NCBI GenBank assembly: GCA_017512145.1
Contig: JAFWHB010000032.1
Span: 124,001 to 188,000 of the forward strand
Direction of reading: 5' to 3'
Source of the DNA: Mogibacterium sp.
GTDB lineage: Bacteria; Bacillota; Clostridia; Peptostreptococcales; Anaerovoracaceae
DNA: 64,000 bases
Shown here: positions 36,101 through 44,052 of the stretch, one piece after another
Position numbering within the stretch: position 1 is the first letter of the stretch
How the letters are laid out: every line of letters begins with the position of its first letter
The notes under the pieces: model-generated
What the model saw: the letters and a program-made list of their open reading frames with translations, nothing else
Databases searched by the model: none
What the model was told of the DNA's origin: nothing
Program-made: the position numbers and the translations under genes

Positions 36101-36685
36101 TATGATATCTCTTACCCTCTCAAGATCGGACGAAGCTGCCTTGAGCTTGTTCTCTGCCTCTGACTTCCTTGTCTTATACAGTACAACGCCTGCAGCCTCT
36201 TCGAAGATCTGTCTGCGGTTCTCAGGCCTTGTGCTTACGATGTCAGCGATCTTGCCCTGACCGATAATAGAATATCCCTCAACACCGATTCCGGTATCCA
36301 TGAAGAGCTCTCTGATATCTCTCAGACGGCACTGATTGCCGTTGATAAGGTATTCGCTCTCACCGGATCTGAACATTCTTCTTGTTACAGCTACTTCGTT
36401 GTATTCAAGAGGAAGAATGCCCGTGGAATTGTCGATTACAAGAGTGACCTCTGCCATTCCGCGAGGTTTTCTGGTTGCAGTTCCCGCGAAGATAACATCC
36501 TGCATCTTGCTGCCTCTGAGCTGCTTGGAACTCTGTTCACCGAGTACCCATCTGAGAGCATCACTGATATTGCTCTTACCGCTTCCGTTAGGCCCGATAA
36601 TGCAGGTAATACCTTCATTCAGTTCGATAGTTACAGGGTCAGCAAATGACTTGAAGCCCTGCATTTCTATTCTCTTAAAATACAA
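33125..36685 (-). CDS. smc: Chromosome partition/condensin protein SMC
   Basis: Full-length SMC ATPase (1186 aa) for chromosome compaction and segregation. Walker A is in CIIGPNGSGKSNISDALRWV near residue 32, followed by ~330 residues of coiled coil. The hinge lies around 510-660 (GYNNAVRMLMHRHSSGIIGT onward), then a second coil. The C-terminal head has signature LLSGGEKTLTAIALMFA and Walker B FVILDEVEAALDEVN. It starts within 2 bp of the rnc stop. The rnc-smc-ftsY order is standard for Firmicutes. Confidence 0.97.
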   Translation of the reverse strand: MYFKRIEMQGFKSFADPVTIELNEGITCIIGPNGSGKSNISDALRWVLGEQSSKQLRGSKMQDVIFAGTATRKPRGMAEVTLVIDNSTGILPLEYNEVAVTRRMFRSGESEYLINGNQCRLRDIRELFMDTGIGVEGYSIIGQGKIADIVSTRPENRRQIFEEAAGVVLYKTRKSEAENKLKAASSDLERVRDIIAEIESRIGGLKEDSEKATEYLELRERYKTLSINIILHNLDNLLAGVESGKLELEELARRLEASANRLAELEESLENTRLRDAELSEEYGNSNAELLRIIEELNTITSGGELNKEKITGIDRELTRLAGEITSAEDKLGSERAELEQLEASDRELNSEMDSVRDELSQAVMIFNDHSRKSSSLSLEIDNLKDLMITINNQNVTRNAEINTLTNYQKTLSDRRDSLEADYESRDKTDAENKANLERLETAVRDKEAELLSEKARIREMASHVSMTTDHIAGISREIDEITVKSNKASARKSTIEEMEANYEGYNNAVRMLMHRHSSGIIGTVSDIIKVPSGYETAIETALGGALQHIVCEKDNDAKSAISWLKSNRAGRATFLPVESVRADKITVSDRAKNSAGFLGIASEMVSADNRYSNIVDYLLCRVVIADTMDNAVAMSKIINGGFRIVTVDGEVINAFGAITGGKYANKTANLLDRKKEITALTETISGYEAKIAELRDLILAERQREADLNEEIENQKRHVTDLEIEYNVLKADRDHAAELVTADTGAAERYRKELETIAGDIERADTMISNYKAKIEAAEQEYRDSEARADMLMTELDELKPVIEDDNEKIVALKVRIGESESKSLARNEIIERVRDTVTELEAALEDYNESVADLEERKAHLLSSGERSSDREAELKTLRSDLESRIEQITKDTEENRAKSDTLHVEQRNLREEVEQLRDDKYKLEVKTARNETLLDTQKDKLWDEFEVSYAEALDMRAPDFAITQGNKESREVRLRLAELGDVNVSAIEEYKAVSKRYEFMSTQEKDLTRAMSELEEIISNMDRTIRTKFKENFDQVVINFEEAFKDLFGGGYAELRLEDETRPLESGIEITAQPPGKKLKNINLLSGGEKTLTAIALMFAVLKAKPTPFVILDEVEAALDEVNIEHFSDYLKKFDNIQFALITHQKATMEHADVLYGVTMPEQGISRMLSLKLGDEFDAEGLE

Positions 36686-36686
36686 A

Positions 36687-37379
36687 CTAAATTACTCCCT
36701 TCGAAAGCGCATCTCTGGCAGCTGCCTGTTCAGCCTTGGATTTACTCTTACCTGTTCCTCTTCCGAGAACTTCGCTGTTGACTATTACTTCTATTGTGAA
36801 GGTCTTGTTATGATCCGGACCTGATTCAGATACAATGTTGTACTTCATCCTGAAATTGTGGTCCTTCTCCTGGAGCTTTTCCTGGAGGATCGTCTTATAA
36901 TCCTGACGGAGCTTGCCCTCTACAGCAAGTTCAATCTTATGTCTCAGAAGCGACAGAATGACTCTGCGGCCTTCTTCATATCCGCCATCGAGAATAATAG
37001 CACCTATGAGAGCCTCAAATGTATCAGCAAGGATAGAATCCTTGTGCCTTCCGCCTGTTGCTTCTTCGCCTTTTCCGAGATAGATATAATCCCCGAGGTT
37101 AATACTCCTGGCTACATCAGCTAGAGACTCCTCGCGAACGACATCCGCTCTGTTCTTTGACAAAGCACCTTCCGGAGCATCCTTCATTATAGTGAAAAGC
37201 TCTGCTCCGATAGCTGCGTCAACAAATGCGTCGCCTATGAATTCAAGACGCTCATTGTTCTCAGAATAGCTAAGCTTGTGTTCTGATGAGTATGAGCTGT
37301 GAGTCAGAGCGTTCTTAAGAAGCTCTTCATCCTTGAATTCATAGCCGATGACCTTAAGAAGTTCACTGACTTCTTTCAT
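36687..37379 (-). CDS. rnc: Ribonuclease III
   Basis: Double-strand-specific endoribonuclease (230 aa) for rRNA and mRNA processing. The catalytic signature is NERLEFIGDAFVDAAIG (family NERLEFLGDSVL), so the usual GDS is GDA here, with the metal-binding Glu and Asp kept. The second acidic site is in DTFEALIGAIILDGG. A dsRNA-binding domain occupies the last ~70 residues (DYKTILQEKLQEK to AARDALSKGVI). It lies between plsX and smc. Confidence 0.95.
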   Translation of the reverse strand: MKEVSELLKVIGYEFKDEELLKNALTHSSYSSEHKLSYSENNERLEFIGDAFVDAAIGAELFTIMKDAPEGALSKNRADVVREESLADVARSINLGDYIYLGKGEEATGGRHKDSILADTFEALIGAIILDGGYEEGRRVILSLLRHKIELAVEGKLRQDYKTILQEKLQEKDHNFRMKYNIVSESGPDHNKTFTIEVIVNSEVLGRGTGKSKSKAEQAAARDALSKGVI

Positions 37380-37397
37380 GTTGTTATTCTCCTGTCC

Positions 37398-38429
37398 TTA
37401 TTCTGCGGCGCTCTTTGCACTTGTGAAGAGCACCTCATTATCTTTAATTGCATCTGAAATCATGCCGGTTACATCATTCTTTACAAATGGTATAGCCTTG
37501 AGGATCGCATAGTATACCTCTGTCTCCTTGGAATTGCCGTGTATCTTGAGAACAGGGCCCTTGAGTCCGAGGATCGGAGCACCACCTACATCAGAATAGT
37601 CAAAGATCCTGACTATCTCCTTTATCTTGCCATATGCAAGAGCTGCGCCTAATTTGGCCAGAACGCCTTCTGTAAGTTTGTCCTTAAGCAGATGCATCAG
37701 AGTAAGAGCGGTACCTTCACTGCTCTTGAGGAAGATATTACCGGAGAAACCGTCTGTAACGACTACGTCGCATTCTGTCTCGGCAACGTCTCTGCCCTCA
37801 ATATTACCGTTGAAGTTGATGTCACTGGCATCAAGCAGCTTGTATGCTTCTTTGTGAAGTTCATCGCCTTTGCTCTCTTCGGCGCCGATATTGAGAAGCC
37901 TTACATCAGGATTCTCGACACCCTTGACTGCTTTGACGAAAATAGATCCCATGATTCCATTCTGAAGAAGGTACTCGGACTTGGCCTCAACACTGGCTCC
38001 GCAGTCAAGAAGAAGTGTTGTACCCTTGCCGTTAAGCTTAGGGAACCACGCAGCGATAGCAGGCCTTCTGATGCCTTTGATCCTGCCGATCGTTGTCAGA
38101 CCACCTGAAAGAAGCGCGCCTGTGCTGCCGCCTGAAATGAAGACGTCGCCTTCACCATTCTTGACCATATTCATTCCCTTGACTATGGTCGAATCTTTCT
38201 TCTTCCTGATGGCCATCGCAGGTGCTTCATGATTGCTGATGACCTCTGTAGCATTAACTACTTCGATGTTGATGCCTGTGAAGTTGCATTCCCTAAGGCA
38301 GTTATTGATCAGTTCTTCCGGTCCGACAATAACGATGGTCTCACTGATCTCAGCTGCAGCCTTGACTGCGCCCTTCACTATCTCCTGAGGAGCATTATCT
38401 CCTCCCATACCATCTATAATTATCTTCAT
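37398..38429 (-). CDS. plsX: Phosphate acyltransferase PlsX
   Basis: Makes acyl-phosphate from acyl-ACP (343 aa), the donor for PlsY. N-terminal MKIIIDGMGGDNAPQEIVKG, SGGSTGALLSGG at ~95 and VTDGFSGNIFLKSSEGTA at ~220 are typical. The frame opens at 38456, but AAGGAGGTAATA stands directly before the ATG at 38429, two bases past the rlmN stop. The acyl carrier protein and fabD genes that often follow plsX are absent here; rnc follows directly. Confidence 0.96.
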   Translation of the reverse strand: MKIIIDGMGGDNAPQEIVKGAVKAAAEISETIVIVGPEELINNCLRECNFTGINIEVVNATEVISNHEAPAMAIRKKKDSTIVKGMNMVKNGEGDVFISGGSTGALLSGGLTTIGRIKGIRRPAIAAWFPKLNGKGTTLLLDCGASVEAKSEYLLQNGIMGSIFVKAVKGVENPDVRLLNIGAEESKGDELHKEAYKLLDASDINFNGNIEGRDVAETECDVVVTDGFSGNIFLKSSEGTALTLMHLLKDKLTEGVLAKLGAALAYGKIKEIVRIFDYSDVGGAPILGLKGPVLKIHGNSKETEVYYAILKAIPFVKNDVTGMISDAIKDNEVLFTSAKSAAE

Positions 38430-38431
38430 TA

Positions 38432-39472
38432 TTACCTCCTTCGAAGCTGTCCGCATGCTGCATCTATGTCGCTGCCTAGTGTGCGTCTTATAGTTACAGC
38501 AATGCCTTTCTTCTCAAGAATATCTCTGAATGCTGTGATACTGCGTCCCTCCGCAGTCTTGTAATCTCTGCCGCTGACCTCATTGAGCGGAATCAGATTT
38601 ACATGTGTCAGCCAGCCTTTCAGACGGCCGGCTAACTCTTCAGCATTGTCCTTTGAATCATTGACATTACGAATCAGTGCATATTCGAATGTGATTCGCC
38701 TGTGCGTTATGTCTGTATATTCCCTGCAGGCTCTCATCAGAGCGTCATAATCATATGCCTTGGCAACAGGCATCGTGCGCCTTCGAATATTGTCATTCGG
38801 AGCATGCAGCGATACCGCGAGGTTGACCTGCGGGAAATCTTCGGCAAATCTTCTTATCATCGGAACGATACCGCATGTCGATACCGTGATGTTCCTCTGG
38901 CTAAGGCTAAATCCATCGGGTGAGTTGATCAGTCTTATAAAGCGTGCTACTTCATCATAGTTGTCGAAAGGCTCGCCCATTCCCATGATGACAACATGGT
39001 TAATGTTCTCACCAGTATGCCTGACCATCCTGAGGACTTCGCCAAGCATCTCACCGCCTGTAAGGTCTCTCGCCTTGCCATCCATTGTCGAAGCACAGAA
39101 TGTGCATCCCATCCTGCATCCGACCTGCGATGAAATACAGATGGAATTGCCATAGCTGTATTTCATGAAAACAGACTCGACCCTGGCTCCGTCTCTGAAT
39201 TCATAGAGACACTTGCGTGTCCCATCAGAAGCAGATACCTGCTCAAGTACTACTTCAGGCTGCCCTATATAATAACCTGATTCTTCGAGACGGTGTCTCA
39301 GGGCTGCAGGAACATTAGACATCTCGTCAAATGAGGCTGCACCCTTCGCAAGCCATCCGAATATCTGCTTTGCCCGGAACTTCTTCTCGCCGAGCGAGAG
39401 TATCAGTTCCTCAAGCCCGGCAAGTGAAAAGTCCAGTATGTTGATGTTGTGTGTGTTATTAGTATTATCCAA
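38432..39472 (-). CDS. rlmN: 23S rRNA/tRNA adenine-C2 methyltransferase RlmN
   Basis: Radical SAM methyltransferase (346 aa) that methylates A2503 of 23S rRNA and A37 of some tRNAs. The cluster motif C-x3-C-x2-C is in GCRMGCTFCASTMDGKARDL, with GEMLGEV following. The mechanistic C-terminal Cys is in IDAACGQLRRR near the end. It starts 2 bp after the ileS stop and abuts plsX. Confidence 0.95.
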   Translation of the reverse strand: MDNTNNTHNINILDFSLAGLEELILSLGEKKFRAKQIFGWLAKGAASFDEMSNVPAALRHRLEESGYYIGQPEVVLEQVSASDGTRKCLYEFRDGARVESVFMKYSYGNSICISSQVGCRMGCTFCASTMDGKARDLTGGEMLGEVLRMVRHTGENINHVVIMGMGEPFDNYDEVARFIRLINSPDGFSLSQRNITVSTCGIVPMIRRFAEDFPQVNLAVSLHAPNDNIRRRTMPVAKAYDYDALMRACREYTDITHRRITFEYALIRNVNDSKDNAEELAGRLKGWLTHVNLIPLNEVSGRDYKTAEGRSITAFRDILEKKGIAVTIRRTLGSDIDAACGQLRRR

Positions 39473-39474
39473 AA

Positions 39475-42400
39475 TTAGTTCTTCTCTACTGCGATACCAG
39501 TCTTGTGACCATTGATATCGAATTCCTGAAGTCCTGTCTTCTCTTCGATGCTGACTGCGATGGTCTCATCCATGATGAATGACTTGGAGTTCTCGATTGC
39601 AGCCTTGATCTCATCGTCTGCACAGACATAGATCCTGATTTCATCCATCATCTCGAAATCAGCCTGCTTACGGAGCTGCTGGATCTTGGAAATCATTTCT
39701 CTTACATATCCCTGCTCGATAAGTTCAGGTGTGAGAGTTGTGTCGAGAATGACGAATACATTGTTGTCCATTCCGACTACGAAGCCTTCCTTGGAGGAGA
39801 TTCTTACATCGAGGAGATCCTCAGTGATCTCATATGTCTCGCCACCGATCTCCATGCTGAGAGGACCCTCTGCGATCTTAGCAGTGAGTTCCTTAGCATC
39901 AGCCTGAGCGAGAGCCGCACCGAATGCCTTGACATTCTTGCCGAGAACCGGACCAGCTGCTCTGAAGTTTGGCTTAACCTGGAAGTTCATGTACTTGTCG
40001 AGATCATCCTCGAACTGGACTTCCTTAACATTCAGCTCTTCTGTGATCAGGCCTGTGAGGTCGCTGATAACTTCCTTGTATCTTCCGTCTACGATAACCT
40101 TTGAAAGCGGCTGTCTGACTTTGAGCTTTTCCTGCTCTCTTGTGCTGCGGCCGAGGTTAACGAGGGTCTTGACGAGGTCCATTCTCTCTTCAACCTTCTC
40201 ATCGATCAGGTCTTCCCTTGCCTCAGGATAGTATGCTGTATGAACAGTCTGCTCACCTGTCAGCTTGGTATAGATCTCATCAGAGATGAATGGAGCAACT
40301 GGAGCCATCATCTTAGCTACTCCTACGAGAACTTCATAAGTTGTAGCATATGCAGACTTCTTATCTGTTGTCATTCCCTCAGCGAAGAATCTTCTTCTTG
40401 CTCTTCTGATGTACCAGTTGGAAAGATCGCTGTCGATGAACTCACCGATAGCTCTTACTGTGTTCATGTGATCATAAACATCCATGTACTCAGTTGTGGT
40501 CTTGATCAGCTTGTTGTACTTGGAGATGATCCATCTGTCGAGCTCAGGTCTGTCTTCGTATGGAACGTCGAGCTGATCAGCCTTGATATCATCGATATTT
40601 GCATAGAGGCAGAAGAAGTTGTAAGTATTCCTGAGTGTGCTGAATACCTTCTTGATAACTTCCTTGACGCCCTCTTCGTCGAACTTGGTAGGTGTCCATG
40701 CAGGTGATCCGTATACGAGATACCATCTGACGGCATCAGCACCATACTTATCCATCATTTCAAATGGATTTACAGTGTTGCCTACGTGCTTGGACATCTT
40801 CTTGCCGTTCTTGTCAAGGATAAGGTCATTAACAAGTACATTCCTGTAAGGTGCACATCCCTTAACGATAGTCGAAATAGCCATCAGGGAGTAGAACCAT
40901 CCTCTTGTCTGGTCGATTCCTTCGCAGATGAAGTCTGCAGGGAAAAGCTCCTCATCGAATCTGTCAGCGTTCTCAAACGGGTAATGCCACTGTGCGAAAG
41001 GCATAGCTCCTGAGTCGAACCAGCAGTCCATTACCTCAGGAATCCTGTGCATGCTCTTGCCGCACTCAGGGCACTTGATTGTGATCTCGTCTACATACGG
41101 TCTGTGGAGCTCGATGGTCTCGTCGATATCCTGTTCAACATCATTGACGAGCTGCTCTCTTGATCCGACGCAGTGAAGGTGTCCGCATTCGCACTTCCAG
41201 ATAGGAATAGGTGTACCCCAGTATCTGGATCTTGAGATAGCCCAGTCCTTAACATCCTCAAGCCAGTTGCCGAATCTCTTCTCACCTACATATGGAGGGA
41301 ACCAGTTAACAGTATTGTTGTTGGCAACGAGCTCGTCTCTGAGCTTGGTCATCTCGATGTACCATGACTTGTTAGCATAGTAAACGAGCGGAGTTCCGCA
41401 TCTCCAGCAGTGAGGATATGCGTGCTCAAGCTTCTGCTTGGCATAGATCTTATCGTCCTGGGCAAGATACTTGATGATGTCTACATCAAGTCCGTCTTCC
41501 ATTACGAATCTGCCTGCCCAAGGTGTCTCTGTATAGCATCCTCTCTCGTCTACTGGCTGCATAACTGCAAGGTTGTACTTACGTCCGCAGTTGTAGTCGT
41601 CCTCACCGAATGCAGGAGCGGTATGTACGATACCGGTACCATCTTCTGTGCTGACGTAATCCATGCATGTTACGATGAAAGCTGCTTTGCCCTTCTCAGG
41701 TACGCAGAATGGTTCGAGCTGTTCATAAGTCCAGTACTCCATGTCAGAGCCCTTGACCTTCTCAACTACTTCGTATTCTTCCTTGCCAAAGGTCTTAGCT
41801 GCAAGAGCCTCTGCTACCCAGAGGAGGTTACCTTCGTTCTCGCCGCTCTTCATGAGGCACTTGACGTAGTCTACGTCAGGTCCGACTGTCAGGGCGATGT
41901 TGGATGCGAGTGTCCAAGGTGTTGTTGTCCATGCGAGGAAGTATTCATTGTCATGATCAACACCTGTACGTCTGAACTTACATGTAAGAGTGTTGACCTT
42001 GACATCCTTATAGCCCTGAGCTACTTCGTGTGAAGCAAGACCTGTTCCGCATCTTGGGCAGTATGGGAGAATCTTATAACCTTCATAGACAAGTCCCTTG
42101 TCAAAGGCATTCTTGATGATCCACCATCCTGTCTCGATGTAATCATTCTTGTATGTGATGTACGGATCGTCCATGTCAGCGAGATAAGCCATCTTGTCTG
42201 ACATGTCAGTCCACATCTGAGTATATGTGAATACTGATTCACGGCACTTCTCGTTGAATTCTCTGATTCCGTATTTCTCGATATTCTGCTTGCCGCTGAA
42301 TCCAAGCTGCTTCTCTACTTCGATCTCTACAGGAAGTCCGTGAGTATCCCAGCCTCCTTTTCTCTTGACTTGGAAGCCCTTCATGGTCTTATATCTGTTG

Positions 42401-42600
42401 ATGGAGTCCTTGAGGGTTCTTGCCATCATGTGGTGGATACCTGGCTTACCATTGGCTGTCGGAGGTCCTTCATAGAAAACGAATGAAGGTGCGCCTTCTC
42501 TTTCTTTAACGCAAAGGTCCAGAAGATCGATATCTGACCAGTGCCTTACTTGTTCGGACTGATACTCAGCTACGGGCTTGTCGGATAAGTTTTCAAACAT
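39475..42600 (-). CDS. ileS: Isoleucine-tRNA ligase, type 2 (IleRS2)
   Basis: Class I aminoacyl-tRNA synthetase (1041 aa) charging tRNA-Ile. The length, the N-terminal GPPTANGKPGIHHMMARTLK and the extended C-terminal half fit the eukaryote-like type 2 clade, not the ~920-aa type 1. The first signature, HxGH in most class I enzymes, reads GIHH here. The KMSKS motif is KMSKHVGN. The CP1 editing domain includes LAWTTTPWTLASNIAL and GWDTHGLPVEIEVEKQLG lies nearby. Cys-rich zinc-type stretches are CPRCGTG and CPECGKSMHRIP. It heads the long minus-strand run and has a ~100-nt leader with a stable hairpin. Confidence 0.95.
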   Translation of the reverse strand: MFENLSDKPVAEYQSEQVRHWSDIDLLDLCVKEREGAPSFVFYEGPPTANGKPGIHHMMARTLKDSINRYKTMKGFQVKRKGGWDTHGLPVEIEVEKQLGFSGKQNIEKYGIREFNEKCRESVFTYTQMWTDMSDKMAYLADMDDPYITYKNDYIETGWWIIKNAFDKGLVYEGYKILPYCPRCGTGLASHEVAQGYKDVKVNTLTCKFRRTGVDHDNEYFLAWTTTPWTLASNIALTVGPDVDYVKCLMKSGENEGNLLWVAEALAAKTFGKEEYEVVEKVKGSDMEYWTYEQLEPFCVPEKGKAAFIVTCMDYVSTEDGTGIVHTAPAFGEDDYNCGRKYNLAVMQPVDERGCYTETPWAGRFVMEDGLDVDIIKYLAQDDKIYAKQKLEHAYPHCWRCGTPLVYYANKSWYIEMTKLRDELVANNNTVNWFPPYVGEKRFGNWLEDVKDWAISRSRYWGTPIPIWKCECGHLHCVGSREQLVNDVEQDIDETIELHRPYVDEITIKCPECGKSMHRIPEVMDCWFDSGAMPFAQWHYPFENADRFDEELFPADFICEGIDQTRGWFYSLMAISTIVKGCAPYRNVLVNDLILDKNGKKMSKHVGNTVNPFEMMDKYGADAVRWYLVYGSPAWTPTKFDEEGVKEVIKKVFSTLRNTYNFFCLYANIDDIKADQLDVPYEDRPELDRWIISKYNKLIKTTTEYMDVYDHMNTVRAIGEFIDSDLSNWYIRRARRRFFAEGMTTDKKSAYATTYEVLVGVAKMMAPVAPFISDEIYTKLTGEQTVHTAYYPEAREDLIDEKVEERMDLVKTLVNLGRSTREQEKLKVRQPLSKVIVDGRYKEVISDLTGLITEELNVKEVQFEDDLDKYMNFQVKPNFRAAGPVLGKNVKAFGAALAQADAKELTAKIAEGPLSMEIGGETYEITEDLLDVRISSKEGFVVGMDNNVFVILDTTLTPELIEQGYVREMISKIQQLRKQADFEMMDEIRIYVCADDEIKAAIENSKSFIMDETIAVSIEEKTGLQEFDINGHKTGIAVEKN

Positions 42601-42636
42601 TCTGATTCTCTCCTATAAATTCTTATATTCTTACTT

Positions 42637-42674
42637 GTTCGTAATGCATCCGATCAGCTTGCGGGCATACGAAC
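42637..42674 (-). promoter_or_regulatory. Stable hairpin in the ileS leader
   Basis: On the minus strand GTTCGTA (42674-42668) pairs with TACGAAC (42643-42637), and inner TGCCCG/CGGATGCA-type pairs extend the stem with a bulge. No T-run follows and no T-box core (TGGNACCGCG) is present, so it is not a classical T-box. Role unknown. Confidence 0.4.
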
Positions 42675-42704
42675 ACATACTAAACCATTATTTCATAATA
42701 GGGT

Positions 42705-42710
42705 ATTCTA
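42705..42710 (-). promoter_or_regulatory. Putative extended -10 element of the ileS promoter
   Basis: Minus strand TGGTAGAAT gives an extended -10 (TAGAAT at 42710-42705). The -35 region about 18 bp upstream (GTGCAA) is poor. It would place the start of transcription near 42698. Confidence 0.35.
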
Positions 42711-42749
42711 CCATATTACACGGGCTTTTTGCACGTTATTTGCATATTA

Positions 42750-42778
42750 TTGACGGTGTGTTCTGAAGAGTATACAAT
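42750..42778 (+). promoter_or_regulatory. Sigma-A promoter of the RsuA-type gene
   Basis: TTGACG (42750-42755), 17-bp spacer, TACAAT (42773-42778). The expected start of transcription near 42785 leaves a ~22-nt leader to the ATG at 42807, which has GAGGAG upstream. Confidence 0.7.
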
Positions 42779-42806
42779 GATTGCAGTTTAATTAACGAGG
42801 AGCGAT

Positions 42807-43520
42807 ATGAGACTTGATAAATACCTGTCTGAAATGGGCTGCGGTACCCGTTCAGAACTGAAAAAGAACATCAAATCAGGGCTTGTCACCGTTGACGGCG
42901 TAGTTGTCAAAGACCCGGGAACCAAGGTTGCGGAGAACTCAGAAGTAACCTACCGCGGCGAGACTGTAACCTATGAAGAATACACCTACTACATGCTGAA
43001 TAAGCCTGCCGGTGTTATCAGCGCAAGCGAGGACAGCCGCGAGGAGACTGTTGTAGATCTTATTGATGAGACCAAGCGCAAAGACCTCTTCCCTGCCGGC
43101 CGTCTTGACCGCGATACTGAGGGGCTGCTGATCATTACAAATGACGGCGAACTCGCACACAGACTTCTGTCACCCAAGCATCATGTAGATAAGAAATACT
43201 TTGCCATTCTTGACGGAAAGGCAGATGATAACGATGTAGAGGTCTTCAGAGAAGGAATCGTCCTCCCGGATGGACTTGCCTGCCTCCCGGCAGATCTTGA
43301 CATTCTCTCTGTCGATACAGAATCTGAGACAAGCAGGATCGAGATCACTATCCGCGAGGGCAAATTCCATCAGATCAAGCGTATGTTCAGCGCCGTTGGA
43401 ATGGAAGTTATTTATTTAAAGAGACTGACAATGGGTCCTCTCAGTCTTGACCCTGACCTTGCTCCTGGTGAATACAGGAGACTTACAGATGATGAGATAT
43501 CTGTTCTTAAGTCTGTATAG
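42807..43520 (+). CDS. RsuA/RluB-family pseudouridine synthase
   Basis: A 237-residue pseudouridine synthase. The N-terminal S4 RNA-binding domain (MRLDKYLSEMGCGTRSELKK, then GLVTVDG) is followed by the catalytic domain, with MLNKPAGVISASED and the catalytic Asp in GRLDRDTEGLLIITNDG. The C-terminal ITIREGKFHQIKRMFSAVG is typical of the RsuA/RluB/RluE/RluF branch. Related Firmicute proteins modify 16S or 23S rRNA, and the target here is not determinable. It is divergent to ileS. Confidence 0.93.
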   Translation: MRLDKYLSEMGCGTRSELKKNIKSGLVTVDGVVVKDPGTKVAENSEVTYRGETVTYEEYTYYMLNKPAGVISASEDSREETVVDLIDETKRKDLFPAGRLDRDTEGLLIITNDGELAHRLLSPKHHVDKKYFAILDGKADDNDVEVFREGIVLPDGLACLPADLDILSVDTESETSRIEITIREGKFHQIKRMFSAVGMEVIYLKRLTMGPLSLDPDLAPGEYRRLTDDEISVLKSV

Positions 43521-43528
43521 ACACTACA

Positions 43529-43557
43529 TTGACTATATTAATCATTAAGTATAGAAT
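43529..43557 (+). promoter_or_regulatory. Putative sigma-A promoter of the acidic membrane protein gene
   Basis: TTGACT (43529-43534), 17-bp spacer, TAGAAT (43552-43557), located in the 78-bp gap after the RsuA-type gene. It suggests the small gene downstream can be transcribed on its own. Confidence 0.55.
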
Positions 43558-43598
43558 TCAAATCAATTAAACAGCTGATTGGTGAAGAAGGAATATAT

Positions 43599-44027
43599 AT
43601 GCCACTGATACTTCTCGGATTACTGTTAATAATAGGAATCGTGCTATATTCGATAGTCAGATACATGAACAGCGATGAAGAAGACCACCGCTCTGTTCGC
43701 GAGCGTTATCCTCACGCTTTCAGGCCCCGCGAGAATAAGGGCCCGGATTCATCCGGAGAAGATCAGGATGACACAATACATGCTAAGGGTTATGTAGATA
43801 CAGACAACCTGCGCGGAGATATCGATTATATGTTCAGGAACATCAAAGAAGATATCAAAGACAAGGCTAAACAGCACGGCATCGACCTTGATAAGTTCGG
43901 CAGAGATCCTCTCAAGCACAACCCATTCAGTGAGAATAAGTCTTCTGAAGATGATGACGATGACGAGCCGATAATCTTCCCTACAGACAATGTTGAGGCC
44001 GAGAAGAACAAACGTAACATCCACTAG
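43599..44027 (+). CDS. Uncharacterised small membrane-anchored acidic protein
   Basis: I do not recognise a family. The 142 residues begin with one hydrophobic helix (LILLGLLLIIGIVLYSIV, ~3-20), with no signal-peptidase-like site, so it is probably a membrane anchor. The rest is soluble, highly charged and mostly predicted disordered, with an acidic run SSEDDDDDEP near 115-125 and a possible amphipathic helix around DIDYMFRNIKEDIKDKAKQH. The start has AAGGAATATAT before the ATG. It has its own putative promoter and a strong terminator. Codon use resembles its neighbours, so it looks like a real gene. Confidence 0.7.
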   Translation: MPLILLGLLLIIGIVLYSIVRYMNSDEEDHRSVRERYPHAFRPRENKGPDSSGEDQDDTIHAKGYVDTDNLRGDIDYMFRNIKEDIKDKAKQHGIDLDKFGRDPLKHNPFSENKSSEDDDDDEPIIFPTDNVEAEKNKRNIH

Positions 44028-44030
44028 AAA

Positions 44031-44052
44031 ACGGGGCGCCTGCCCCGTCTTT
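44031..44052. terminator. Bidirectional terminator
   Basis: ACGGGGC (44031-44037) pairs with GCCCCGT (44042-44048). CTTTAATT follows on the plus strand and TTTTC on the minus strand. It ends both the acidic protein gene and the convergent radical SAM cassette. Confidence 0.75.
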
